DNA from: JBBQRS01 sp038214535
GTDB taxonomy: Bacteria; Chloroflexota; Anaerolineae; CG2-30-64-16
Direction: 5' to 3'
NCBI GenBank assembly: GCA_038214535.1
Contig: JBBQRS010000122.1
Location: forward strand, 1-13,462
Length of the DNA stretch: 13,462 nt
How positions within the stretch are numbered: the stretch's first letter is position 1; each line of letters starts with the position of its first letter. This document shows positions 1 through 8,177 of this stretch, piece after piece. Below the pieces are notes generated by a model, which searched no databases, had not been told where the DNA came from, and saw only the letters and a list, made by a program, of their open reading frames with translations. A program made the translations under genes and the position numbers.

Positions 1-36
1 GCGATGGGCAGTTTTGGGATAGACACCAACCGGGAG

Positions 37-1191
37 TTATAGCTCGCCGCGCAATAGCTTCGCTTTGCTTTCCATGTAGTGCTTGAAGTTCGGCCAGCTC
101 ACATCCGGCGGGACGGTATGATCTACCGTGGGGATGTAGCCGCCCTCGGCTACCACGGGCGCGAGTTCGCGCAGGTGGGCGTCAATCTGCGCGGGGCCTT
201 CCGCCAGCACACGTTTGTCCACGCCACCCCACAGGCGCAGCGATTTGCCGAATTTGCGCCGCAGCCGCACCGGGTCCTGATCGGCGGCGCGCTCCAGCGG
301 CCAGAGGATATCTACACCGGCGTCCATCAGCATCGGCACGATCACTTCGGGGTTGCCGTCGGAGTCAATGGCAATGTAGCGCGTGCCGTGGTCCTTGTAG
401 AACTCGATGACCCGGCGCAGGCGCGGCAAGATGAAGGTACGATACGCCTTCGGGCTGAGCAGCGGTCCCGTCTTCATCGCCAGGTCTTCGTTGAAGCAGA
501 CGTATTCGACATCAGTCTGCGTCAGAACGGGGCGCGCCGCCTCGATCAGATAGTCGGCGTGAAACTCCATGATGTCATGCACCAGATCGGGCTGGTCGAA
601 GAAGGCGTATGACAGCCCCTCGGTGCCCAGCATCTCGCGCGCAAACCAGTAGAAGCCGAGAGTCGAACAATTCGGCCCGAAAATCAGCGGGTGCTGTCGT
701 TCGCGCCAGCCGTTCAGCCGGGTGGTGGGCCAGTTGGGTTCATAGCGACACTGGCTAATTTCAAAGCGCTTTTTCATCTGCTTCCAATCGGCCATATTGT
801 TCACCGGGAAGCTGATATACGTATCCATGGAAAGCCGCGAGCCATGACGTGAGCCTTCTTTGAGCGCCTTACGCACGCGGCCCAGCCCGTCGCGGAAGGT
901 GACGGTGCGTTCGTCTTCTTCAAGCGTCTCTTCCTCATAGCTCGGTACCGGGCTATTGTTGAAACGAATGAACTCCTTTGGATCCATCCCCAGGGTGGCT
1001 TCTCCGGCGAACCAATCCCAGTGAAAGCGCAGGGTCTCGGGCGCTTCGGCTTCCCAGACGTCTATTGTCTGCGCCCACACGCCCAGCTCCCAGTTGGGAA
1101 CCCGGTCTACGGGTTGGTATTCCATGCTTGCGAGAAAGCGCTCCCGTGAGGTCATCGTGTCGGTCATTGTTGTCGGCTCCATTCGTTTCAT
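37..1191 (-). CDS. URO-D-like protein C (MtaA/CmuA superfamily, DSD-type)
   Basis: This is a 384-residue uroporphyrinogen-decarboxylase-superfamily TIM-barrel protein and the last gene of the rhamnoside operon. The family start signature MTSRERFLASMEYQPVDRVP is visible at residues 13-32. The family-type C-terminal segment (GGYIPTVDHTVPPDVSW) lies near residues 350-366. HemE signatures such as the N-terminal RQAGRY segment are absent, so it is not the haem enzyme. Where methylcobamide methyltransferases carry the zinc motif HxC, it has D276-S-D278-G. This makes a classical MtaA zinc site unlikely, and His358 lies near the position of the third ligand. The ATG at 1191 overlaps the rhamnosidase stop (ATGA), which suggests translational coupling, but it has no clear Shine-Dalgarno. 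The ATG at 1167 has GGAG nine bases upstream and is a real alternative start. No signal peptide is seen, so it should be cytoplasmic. The family call is firm. The substrate is unknown; methyl transfer, decarboxylation or another lyase reaction are all open. Confidence 0.9.
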   Translation of the reverse strand: MKRMEPTTMTDTMTSRERFLASMEYQPVDRVPNWELGVWAQTIDVWEAEAPETLRFHWDWFAGEATLGMDPKEFIRFNNSPVPSYEEETLEEDERTVTFRDGLGRVRKALKEGSRHGSRLSMDTYISFPVNNMADWKQMKKRFEISQCRYEPNWPTTRLNGWRERQHPLIFGPNCSTLGFYWFAREMLGTEGLSYAFFDQPDLVHDIMEFHADYLIEAARPVLTQTDVEYVCFNEDLAMKTGPLLSPKAYRTFILPRLRRVIEFYKDHGTRYIAIDSDGNPEVIVPMLMDAGVDILWPLERAADQDPVRLRRKFGKSLRLWGGVDKRVLAEGPAQIDAHLRELAPVVAEGGYIPTVDHTVPPDVSWPNFKHYMESKAKLLRGEL

Positions 1192-4070
1192 GCGGTGTGA
1201 CGGCCAGGGGTTGTTACCTGTCCGTTGAGACTGACCTGTCCTGGACGGGGCAGGCGAATATCCAGCTTCGTTCCTTCAGGCGCGCGTATCCGGAGGGCAA
1301 ACTCGCCCTCTGTCGGATTTTCCCACTGAACCTCTACGTCGCCGCGCGGCGTCGGGACCACGCCGCGGCACCAGGTGAGATCGGCCGGGTGCGGCTCGAC
1401 CACGACGGGGCGGAAGCCGGGGCCGCCGGGATGCACGCCCAGCACGTACGCGCTGAGGAAGTAGGTTGGCGCGGCTGACCAGCCGTGGCAATGGCTGCGC
1501 GTCAGGCGGCCTTCACCGGCGCCCTCCGCGCCGCTCCACATTTCCCAGAAGCTGGTGGCTCCCATTTCCACCATCCAACCCCAATCACGCCGGATGGTAG
1601 ACACCAACTCCTGCGTTCTGCCCTCATCCTGATAGGCTTCGAGGAGGAAGAACTCGAAGAAGGGGCTGCCGGCCAGCACAAAGCCCGCGGGCGGGTGCTC
1701 GATGATCTCGCGACAACGCGCTTCCCGTGCGCCGGTGGCGACGCCGGAGATGAGGGCGGCGGTTTGCGTCTGCTGGCTGTAGACCTCGCTGTGTTTGCCG
1801 TCGCGCAGACAATCGGTGTAGGCCATGCGCGCATCGTTCCACAGGTGCGCGTTGATCGCCGCGGCGAGTTGATCGGCGGTCGTCCGCCAATCGGCGGCGA
1901 GTTCCGGTCGTTCCAACCACTCGGCCAGCTCCGCGCCATCACGCAACGCCTGAACCGCCAGGCAGTTCTGATGCGTCACCACGCCGAAGTTCGGGATATC
2001 CATGGGCGCCCAATCGAACAGGTTCCAGGCACGGATGTCGAAGAGACCCTGGGCGTTCAGATGCGCCTTGACCCCCGCGACGTTGCGCTCCATATCATCC
2101 AGCAAAAGCCGCGCGCCCTTCACGTCGCCGGTGAAGAGCAGGTATTCGCGGCAAGAGCGCATCCACAGGAAGCTCCACGCGGGGATGACGTTCTGCCACC
2201 CGCTGGGCACGTGCGACTCGACCAGCGGCGAGCGTTCGAGGCTTTGCCCCGCCTGTTCGAGGCAGCGGAACCAGAGCCGCGGGTCGCCGTTCGCGACGAT
2301 ATCCACCAGCGCCTCGTTGCGGGCATCGCCCACCCAGTGCGTCTGTTCGTAGACCGGCGTATCCACGTAGGTATCTTCGGCGCTGCATCGCAGCGTATGC
2401 GCGCCGATCTCCCAGATCTGTTCGAGGCGCGCATCGGAGCAGGCGAAGGCACCGCGGCGCATCTGAGGATAGGTGTTGAAGATCAGCCGCACATCGCGCA
2501 GTTGCACCGGACCGGTGAGATTGCGTAGGATCAGATAACTGTAGCGGAATCCGCGTCGGACGAAGGACTGGTAGGCCTGCCGCCCCTCGCGACAAACGTA
2601 GCGGAAGGAGTTGTTCATGCCCTCGGCGAAGTTGTAACGGCCATCGGGCTGGATGAACTCGAAGTTGTGCCAGTCAAGCACGGTTCCTGCCCGGGCGTTC
2701 ACCTCGAACGCATGGAACCCTACGACCTCGCGCCCGAAATCGAGCAGCACGCGCACGTCTTTGCCGTCTTCCGGGGGATAAATCGTCGTCCAATCCGCGC
2801 CCGACAGCAGGCCCTCCGGTTCGGTCAGCCGCACGGCCGCGCCGGCGACCCGATCCGTATACGCCTGGAGGAACACATCGGTGGCGGGCAGATGCTCGGC
2901 GGAGATGGGCTGGAAGTACGGCGCCCCGACGACGGGCGGCGTCACGCCTGCCTCCCAGAACGCAGCCCCGGCTTCGGTGGTCGCTTCGGCGCTGTGCGGT
3001 GCGGCAATCACAGCCGTGTCCCCGAAGATGGTGTCGCGAATCACTTGCTGCATCTCGTCCGGCATCGCGAATGGCCCCACCACCGCCCAGGGTGAGCCTC
3101 CGGCGTCGCCCGCGGCGCAGAAGCGCAACCCCGGCGGCCCGTCAACGCATACCACAAACTCGGCCAGGTGATAGCCGCTTGCAATGGACATCACCAGGCT
3201 GTTCCAACCGTGTTGAAGCCGGGCCGTTTCCTGCTCCACGGGCTTGCCATTAACCTTGAAGCTGGTTCCATCGAAGCTGTAGGGCGTTTTGTGGGGGGCG
3301 AGAACTCGGACTTCCGTATCTACCGGCGACCAGATCTGCGTCGCCAAATAGGCGTGCGCCGCGTTGGCGTTGGAAGAAAAATCGTCCGGGGCCAGATAGG
3401 GCTTGACATAAAGCGTAAAACGATAGGGGATAGATTGCACCGTTTCGGCGGAGACGATGCGTTGCGGCAAAATCGGTTCCAGCGTGAGCAGGGGGATGCC
3501 GCGCGGGGCGAGGTCTTGATGCACGCCATCATCGGCGGGGCGCAGGGCGACGGCGGGTTGCCAGTTCGCGTCGTCATAGCCCGGCAGCGTCCAGGCGTCG
3601 GCCCGGCGCGCGTCGAACTGTTCTTCAAAGGCTTCCTGCACGCTGATGCGCGGCGCAGCGCTGATAATGGCCGGATCGGGCGCGGCGCGCCAATCGGCGT
3701 CGGTGATGATATTCTCCTCCGCCAGCGCCAGATGCGCCAGCAGCCCCGCGGGTTGGTGGAGATACTGGAAGGTGGATTCGCCGTAGTGGTTGACCTCAAC
3801 GGCGATCACGTTCTCGCCGGGTGTGAGATGCGGGGTCAGATCATATGTGTCATAGTGCCAGTGCGACGGCCAGCCCCGCACCGGCCCTTGACCCAGATAC
3901 TCGCCGTTGACCCACAGGGTATAACGCGAGTCGGCGGTGATGTGCAACGTCGCCGGGCCGCCGTCATAGCTGAACGTGCGCCGGAAGCGGACGAACGCGT
4001 TGCGCGCGGGCGTTTCCTCGGCGCACCATATCCACGAACCATCCCATTGCGGCGCCAAAATCTCTGCCAT
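1188..4070 (-). CDS. Alpha-L-rhamnosidase, GH78-type, cytoplasmic
   Basis: This 960-residue protein should hydrolyse terminal alpha-L-rhamnosyl groups from glycosides. Its architecture follows GH78: an N-terminal beta-sandwich (about 10-115, with WVNGEYLGQGPVRG), a second beta-sandwich-like region (about 200-320), the Bac_rhamnosid-type sandwich (about 436-530, with LDFGREVVGFHAFEV), the (alpha/alpha)6 catalytic barrel (about 540-875) and a C-terminal beta domain (about 880-955). The segment TPVYEQTHWVGDAR (571-584) matches the GH78 general-acid motif, with Glu575 and Asp582. Glu843 in SFWEMW (840-845) matches the catalytic base position. SHCHGWSAAPTY (859-870) is also typical of the family. 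No signal peptide is present, so cleavage is predicted inside the cell after uptake. The start at 4070 has AGG about eight bases upstream. The gene follows URO-D-like protein B after an 85 bp gap holding a strong hairpin, and its stop overlaps the next start. The superfamily is well supported; the exact substrate is inferred, and some GH78 relatives act on other sugars. Confidence 0.92.
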   Translation of the reverse strand: MAEILAPQWDGSWIWCAEETPARNAFVRFRRTFSYDGGPATLHITADSRYTLWVNGEYLGQGPVRGWPSHWHYDTYDLTPHLTPGENVIAVEVNHYGESTFQYLHQPAGLLAHLALAEENIITDADWRAAPDPAIISAAPRISVQEAFEEQFDARRADAWTLPGYDDANWQPAVALRPADDGVHQDLAPRGIPLLTLEPILPQRIVSAETVQSIPYRFTLYVKPYLAPDDFSSNANAAHAYLATQIWSPVDTEVRVLAPHKTPYSFDGTSFKVNGKPVEQETARLQHGWNSLVMSIASGYHLAEFVVCVDGPPGLRFCAAGDAGGSPWAVVGPFAMPDEMQQVIRDTIFGDTAVIAAPHSAEATTEAGAAFWEAGVTPPVVGAPYFQPISAEHLPATDVFLQAYTDRVAGAAVRLTEPEGLLSGADWTTIYPPEDGKDVRVLLDFGREVVGFHAFEVNARAGTVLDWHNFEFIQPDGRYNFAEGMNNSFRYVCREGRQAYQSFVRRGFRYSYLILRNLTGPVQLRDVRLIFNTYPQMRRGAFACSDARLEQIWEIGAHTLRCSAEDTYVDTPVYEQTHWVGDARNEALVDIVANGDPRLWFRCLEQAGQSLERSPLVESHVPSGWQNVIPAWSFLWMRSCREYLLFTGDVKGARLLLDDMERNVAGVKAHLNAQGLFDIRAWNLFDWAPMDIPNFGVVTHQNCLAVQALRDGAELAEWLERPELAADWRTTADQLAAAINAHLWNDARMAYTDCLRDGKHSEVYSQQTQTAALISGVATGAREARCREIIEHPPAGFVLAGSPFFEFFLLEAYQDEGRTQELVSTIRRDWGWMVEMGATSFWEMWSGAEGAGEGRLTRSHCHGWSAAPTYFLSAYVLGVHPGGPGFRPVVVEPHPADLTWCRGVVPTPRGDVEVQWENPTEGEFALRIRAPEGTKLDIRLPRPGQVSLNGQVTTPGRHTA

Positions 4071-4099
4071 GCGAATCCTGCCTTTCTGATACCCTGGCC

Positions 4100-4139
4100 C
4101 CTCGCGGAGTGCGCATCCTCAGATGCGCACTCCGCGAGG
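4100..4139. repeat. Perfect 18-bp intergenic hairpin (hairpin A)
   Basis: The left arm CCTCGCGGAGTGCGCATC (4100-4117) is exactly complementary to the right arm (4122-4139), with the 4-nt loop CTCA. It lies between URO-D-like gene B and the rhamnosidase gene. Read on the minus-strand transcript it is not followed by a U-tract, so it is a poor intrinsic terminator. It shares the core AGTGCGC, at a similar place in the stem, with the hairpin at 8178-8215. Plausible roles are mRNA end protection, tuning of downstream gene expression, or membership of a mobile palindromic repeat family. Confidence 0.9.
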
Positions 4140-4155
4140 AGAACCATGGTAAATG

Positions 4156-5232
4156 CTAATAATCCCCGTATTGCTGCGCGGTCTCGTACATTGCGACGAC
4201 GTTCTCGGTGGGCGAGTTGTCCTGGATTTGATGCGTCGGCGCAAGGGCATAGCCGCCGCCGGGCATCATGATTTCCAGTGTCTTCTTAACGTCGGCGATG
4301 ACCTCTTCGACCGTGCCGTATGCCAATGGCCCGGCGGTCGAGATCGCGCCGTGAAACGCCAGCCGGTCGCCGTAGCGTTCTTTGAGATAGGCCGGGGCCA
4401 TGTTCTTCGCTTCGGGCTGCAGCGTATCCACCACGTTGATGCCCATTTCGATGAAGTCGTCGAAGGCCCAACTGCTGGAGCCGCAGCAGTGAATCATCAC
4501 GGGGACGCCGAAGTGTTTGCCGACATCCACGATCCGTTGATGCAGCGGGCGCAGGTGTTTGCGATAGAGCCGGGGGCTGATCATCGGCGCGATCTGTGTG
4601 CCCAGGTCTTCGCCCATCATCAGGACGTCAATCCCGCCCTCCGCGGCCTCCAGCGTACGGTACATCACCTCGATATCGGTGGAGACTTTGCGCTCGATGT
4701 AGCGTAGGCAGGCGGGGTCATCGCTGATGAGGTCCACCAGCACGCGCTCCATGTTGCGGATCATGCCGGTGCTGTTGATGATGTCGCCCGTGCCCGCGCC
4801 CCCAGCGATCAGGCAATACTCTTGCCAGTGCGCGCCGGCCTCTTTGACGCGGCTGTAATCGAAGTCGTCGGGCGAGGGCATCGGCCATGCTTCGATCTCC
4901 TCCAGCGTGGCGTTCTGCAGGGGGAAATCGCAGTAATCCCAATAGCCGCCCGTCTCATGTTCGATCCAGCGCCGATGGATGCCCCAGTCGTCTACCACGA
5001 CGCCGGGCGCGTCGGGGTGGAGTTTCGGCCCGACGTAGGGCGCGCCGACGAAGCGAAAATCCACGCACAGCGCAAGCCGCAGGCCCTCATTGTCGTCGGG
5101 CGCGAGGTTATAATGGGCCTTGAGGCGTGCGTCAATGCCCGGGTTGTAAAGATAGTCTATCGGCACACGATCGGGTTCCTGGCGGGCGAAAGCGGTCAGG
5201 GCGCGTTCTTTGGAGGTCATGGGTTGTTTCAT
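4156..5232 (-). CDS. URO-D-like protein B (MtaA/CmuA superfamily, HCC-type)
   Basis: This 358-residue URO-D-superfamily protein is the paralogue closest to corrinoid methyltransferases. The family opening MTSKERALTAFARQEPDRVP is at residues 5-24. The metal-type motif is H248-C249-C250-G251, which fits the HxC of MtaA/MtbA/CmuA zinc sites. The third ligand, usually Cys in a PGCGI-like segment, appears here as His334 in APTHQIQ. An N-S-PTEN-AMYE segment follows, as is usual for the family. The start at 5232 was chosen over an upstream ATG at 5292 because AAAGG lies seven bases before it and the upstream start would overlap the previous gene. It follows URO-D-like protein A by 17 bp and is presumably co-transcribed. 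No signal peptide is seen, so it should be cytoplasmic. The family call is strong. Methyltransferase activity is an inference, since no corrinoid-binding protein or activase is encoded in the window. Confidence 0.91.
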   Translation of the reverse strand: MKQPMTSKERALTAFARQEPDRVPIDYLYNPGIDARLKAHYNLAPDDNEGLRLALCVDFRFVGAPYVGPKLHPDAPGVVVDDWGIHRRWIEHETGGYWDYCDFPLQNATLEEIEAWPMPSPDDFDYSRVKEAGAHWQEYCLIAGGAGTGDIINSTGMIRNMERVLVDLISDDPACLRYIERKVSTDIEVMYRTLEAAEGGIDVLMMGEDLGTQIAPMISPRLYRKHLRPLHQRIVDVGKHFGVPVMIHCCGSSSWAFDDFIEMGINVVDTLQPEAKNMAPAYLKERYGDRLAFHGAISTAGPLAYGTVEEVIADVKKTLEIMMPGGGYALAPTHQIQDNSPTENVVAMYETAQQYGDY

Positions 5233-5249
5233 GGGATGCCTTTCTACGT

Positions 5250-6353
5250 TCAGGCGGCTTCGGATGGGGTAAATGTTGTCTCGGTTTCCCACGCGGTTTC
5301 AAACATCGCGGCGGCGTTCTCCAGCGGCACGTCCCAGTGCAGCTCGGTGGTGGAGCCGAGGAAATAACCGCGCCCGTCCGCCTCTGCAATCGCGGCGCGG
5401 CACGCAGCCCGCACTTCCTCCAGCGTCCCCAGGGGCAGCAACTGGCTGACGTCTATGCCGCCCGTCAGGAATAGCTGCGGGTAGCGCCGGCGCACTTCGC
5501 CCACCGTCATGCCCGCGATCACCTCGAGGGGGTTCAGGCCGTCAATCCCCGCGGCGACGAGGTCATCGAGGACGCCCCATAGCTTGCCGTCGGAATGGAA
5601 CAGACAGTAAACGTCCCGGTCGTGCCAGGCGGCGACCAGCCGGGCCAGTCGCGGTGCCCAGAGCCGGCGCAGCCAGGCGGGCGAGAAGAGCGTGCTGTTC
5701 TTGTAGGCGATGTCGTCGTAAGTCAGGGCGATGGGGATCAGGGCCGGGTCAACGATGGCCGCGACACGGCGCAACTCGGCTCGATGGCGCGCGTCCAGCC
5801 ATTCCTCTACGAGATCGGGTTGATCGGCCATCAGATAGGAGAAATCTTCCATGCCGACTTGCCAGTACATCTCGGTGAGGCCGACGCCGCTCTCGATGAC
5901 CAGCACCGTCGGGTCGTTGCGCCCGGTCGGGTCGCCCGCGGCAAAGAGGCCCTGGCGCCAACGGATGTTCTCATGGAACTTATCGCCGTACGCGCGGTCG
6001 TAGATGAGCGCGTCGGTACGGCGAATCTCGTCGCGGATCCACTCCAGCAGGCCGGGCGTGTCGCTCCACGGGCGCGAGACGATCCAGGTCGTCCAACGCT
6101 CCTGATCCAGCTCGATGCCGTTCTCCTGCCGGTAGTGGCCGGGGGCCGAGGGGCCGCTCGCCATGCGCGTCATATCCAGGATGCGCCCGATGGCGCGCCC
6201 TTTGACCACATCCCCGTTTGCGACGGTCAGCGGTTCTCCAGCGTAATGCTCGATGACGGCGTCATTCTCGAGGATGTCATAGAGCGGGACGCGGTCCGTC
6301 TCTTCGAAACGGACCGTGCGCAGCACCCGTTCGCGCTTGGTCAGGGATGTCAT
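5250..6353 (-). CDS. URO-D-like protein A (MtaA/CmuA superfamily, HSD-type)
   Basis: This 367-residue protein shows the family opening TKRERVLRTVRFEETDRVPLYD (residues 5-26) and the closing pattern GYFLGSTTELHWDVPLEN (329-346), both characteristic of URO-D-superfamily TIM barrels outside HemE. The metal-motif position reads H253-S254-D255-G256, so the Cys of HxC is replaced by Asp. If it binds metal, the chemistry should differ from MtaA-type zinc-thiolate activation. The start is four bases after the stop of the second sugar permease gene, with AAGG nine bases upstream. That tight packing ties it to the transport operon and suggests it acts on the imported compound or its product. No signal peptide or membrane segment is visible. 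It is clearly divergent from the other two paralogues, so this is not a recent tandem duplication. Its reaction cannot be named from sequence alone. Confidence 0.91.
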   Translation of the reverse strand: MTSLTKRERVLRTVRFEETDRVPLYDILENDAVIEHYAGEPLTVANGDVVKGRAIGRILDMTRMASGPSAPGHYRQENGIELDQERWTTWIVSRPWSDTPGLLEWIRDEIRRTDALIYDRAYGDKFHENIRWRQGLFAAGDPTGRNDPTVLVIESGVGLTEMYWQVGMEDFSYLMADQPDLVEEWLDARHRAELRRVAAIVDPALIPIALTYDDIAYKNSTLFSPAWLRRLWAPRLARLVAAWHDRDVYCLFHSDGKLWGVLDDLVAAGIDGLNPLEVIAGMTVGEVRRRYPQLFLTGGIDVSQLLPLGTLEEVRAACRAAIAEADGRGYFLGSTTELHWDVPLENAAAMFETAWETETTFTPSEAA

Positions 6354-6357
6354 GATG

Positions 6358-7185
6358 TTATGCCTTGATCGCGCCGGAAGTCAACCCCGCGATGAAGTAG
6401 CGCATGGTGAACAGGAACAGGATGATGAGCGGGACGGAAGCAATCGCGTAGCCCGCGAACATCGGCCCGTAGTTCTGCATCCCGGAATAGGTGCTGCCGA
6501 AGCTCACGATGCCTACCGAGACGGTCCACTTGTTGCCGTCGGGGATGGTGACCAGCGGCCAGATGTAGTCGTTCCAGGTGGCCAGGATGTTCATGATCGC
6601 GACGGTGACGAGGATCGGTTTGGAGAGCGGCAGCGTGATGTTGGCATAAAGCCGCCACACGCCGGCCCCATCCAGGCGCGCCGACTCGAACAACTCTTCG
6701 GGCAGCGCCGCGATGAAACTACGTAAGATGAAAATGGACAGTACCTGCCCGCCGGCGATGTAAGGTAAGATCAGCGCCCAGTAGGTATCGAGCAGCCCGA
6801 AGCTCTTGATGAGCAGGAACGCCGGCACCAGCGTCAGCACGGAGGGGATCATCAACAGCGCGAGGATCGCGAAGAAGAGGAACTCGCGACCGGGAAAGTT
6901 GTAGCGCGCGAAGATGAACGCCGTGAGGCTGGCGACCAGCGCCATGCCGAACATCGAAACGATGGAGACGAACAGGCTATTCAGCACATAGGGGCTGACC
7001 CGTTTCCATGCGTCGCGATAGTTGGCAAGTTCGGGGGGGATGGGCAGCCCCCAGAAATCATGGATGAACTGCGGCGTCGTCTTGAGCGACGAAATCAGCA
7101 GGAAGAAGAAGGGGAAGAACGTCACGACAGCCGCGGCAACCAGGAAGATGTTGATCGGCAAGTCATGTTTGAAGGTGGTTCGCAT
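6358..7185 (-). CDS. Sugar ABC transporter permease, MalG/UgpE type
   Basis: This inner-membrane subunit of a carbohydrate importer (CUT1-like) has 275 residues, normal for the family. Six membrane segments are visible at about 12-34, 69-93, 102-127, 136-157, 190-211 and 242-264. The EAA loop that contacts the ATPase is at about 161-187 (LPEELFESARLDGAGVW, then ITLPLSKP). Two ATGs stand in tandem at 7188 and 7185. AGGAGG ends only two bases before the first but five before the second, so the second was chosen; the difference is one residue. It lies 13 bp after the partner permease and four bases before URO-D-like protein A. No ATPase gene is present in the window, so a shared MsmK/UgpC-type ATPase encoded elsewhere is presumed. 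The substrate is not defined by sequence, but the rhamnosidase downstream suggests a rhamnosylated glycoside. Confidence 0.95.
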   Translation of the reverse strand: MRTTFKHDLPINIFLVAAAVVTFFPFFFLLISSLKTTPQFIHDFWGLPIPPELANYRDAWKRVSPYVLNSLFVSIVSMFGMALVASLTAFIFARYNFPGREFLFFAILALLMIPSVLTLVPAFLLIKSFGLLDTYWALILPYIAGGQVLSIFILRSFIAALPEELFESARLDGAGVWRLYANITLPLSKPILVTVAIMNILATWNDYIWPLVTIPDGNKWTVSVGIVSFGSTYSGMQNYGPMFAGYAIASVPLIILFLFTMRYFIAGLTSGAIKA

Positions 7186-7198
7186 CATATCCTCCTGC

Positions 7199-8152
7199 TC
7201 AAGCCCCGGTGAATTCGACGCTGGACTTGAGGTAGCGTGTGTTGATGTAGGTGAGCACCAGGGTGATCACGAAGATCACCGTGCCGAGCGCACAGGCGTA
7301 CCCCATCTTGTTATAGTACATGGCATTGCGATAGAGGTAGAGGCCCGGCACCATGGTGGTCGTTCCGGGGCCACCGTTGGTCATGATGAGAATGGTCGCA
7401 AAGCCCTGGAACGCGCCGATCACCGTCAAAATCACGAGCAACTTGATCTGCGACGCAACCAGCGGGAGTTCGATTTTAAAGAAACGCCCCCACGTGCTGG
7501 CCCCGTCAATGGCCGAAGCATCGAGCAATTCTTCCGGGATCGCCTGGAACCCGGCGAGGTAGATCAGGGTGCCGATGCCGGCAATCCAGGGGAAGCCGAT
7601 GAAGATGATCGCGTAGAGCGCCAGCTTGAAATCGCCCAGCCACGGCCGTGTGAACTGTTCCAGCCCGGCCCCGGTGAGGAACTGGTTGATGACGCCGATG
7701 TTGGGGCTGTAGATGAACTTCCAGATCATCAGGGTCACCACGCCGGGCACGACCATCGGGATCACGAAGATCACGCGATAGCCGTAAGCCATGCGCAGGT
7801 TCTTGAGGTGGAAGATCAGCGAGGCCGCGGCGAGCGGGAAGGTCAGGTTGATGGCGACCGACGCGATGGTCAATTTGATCATGTTCCGCATGGAGAGCCA
7901 GAAGGTCGAATCGCTCAGCAACTTGGTGAAATTGTCTATCCCGATGAACTGCTTGATGTTCGCGCCGTTCCAGTTAAAGAAACTGTGATACAGCGCCGAA
8001 GCCGCCGGGTAGTAGTTAAACAACAGCAAAAGCAGAAATGTGGGTACGATCCACACATAGCAGAACCAGTTTTTTGCGATGCGTTGGCCCAGGCTTTTGC
8101 CCTTCTCCCGTGAAGTGGTTTTCAGCGTTGCATCAGCGGCAAGCTGCGTCAT
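7199..8152 (-). CDS. Sugar ABC transporter permease, MalF/UgpA type
   Basis: This 317-residue inner-membrane permease forms the heterodimeric channel with the MalG-type protein encoded next. Six membrane helices lie at about 30-50, 91-112, 127-148, 178-200, 236-257 and 286-304. The EAA loop is at about 207-231 (PEELLDASAIDGAST, then IELPL). A later segment, TNGGPGTTT (258-266), is typical of CUT1 permeases. The start at 8152 (MTQLAADA) is preferred over an in-frame ATG at 8209 because AGGGAG lies seven bases upstream, and because the extra 19 codons would read through the hairpin at 8178-8215. The gene is separated from the binding-protein gene by 179 bp of hairpin-rich sequence, which fits lower expression of permease than of binding protein. 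The assignment is secure; the transported sugar is inferred only from context. Confidence 0.95.
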   Translation of the reverse strand: MTQLAADATLKTTSREKGKSLGQRIAKNWFCYVWIVPTFLLLLLFNYYPAASALYHSFFNWNGANIKQFIGIDNFTKLLSDSTFWLSMRNMIKLTIASVAINLTFPLAAASLIFHLKNLRMAYGYRVIFVIPMVVPGVVTLMIWKFIYSPNIGVINQFLTGAGLEQFTRPWLGDFKLALYAIIFIGFPWIAGIGTLIYLAGFQAIPEELLDASAIDGASTWGRFFKIELPLVASQIKLLVILTVIGAFQGFATILIMTNGGPGTTTMVPGLYLYRNAMYYNKMGYACALGTVIFVITLVLTYINTRYLKSSVEFTGA

Positions 8153-8177
8153 GTTCGTTCTCCCTGTCTTCAGTTCT

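Noticed and set aside
763..772. AAAGCGCTTT palindrome resembling a LacI-family operator core
   Set aside because: It lies inside URO-D-like gene C, encoding ordinary Lys-Arg-Phe codons, far from any promoter; likely chance.
4100..4139. Hairpin A, and likewise hairpin B at 8178-8215, as rho-independent terminators
   Set aside because: No U-tract follows on either strand and both lie between genes that appear to be co-transcribed.
3168..4271. Long plus-strand open frame (367 codons) opposite the rhamnosidase gene
   Set aside because: It is antisense to a well-recognised GH78 gene, has arginine-rich low-information sequence and no family motif; typical of GC-rich shadow frames.
37..6353. Calling the URO-D-like proteins HemE (uroporphyrinogen decarboxylase)
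   Set aside because: The HemE N-terminal RQAGRY signature is missing in all three, no haem genes are near, and the context is sugar catabolism.
7022..8113. Long plus-strand open frame (363 codons) opposite the two permease genes
   Set aside because: It crosses two clear permease genes on the other strand and has a His/Asp/Arg-rich composition typical of reverse complements of membrane-protein codons.
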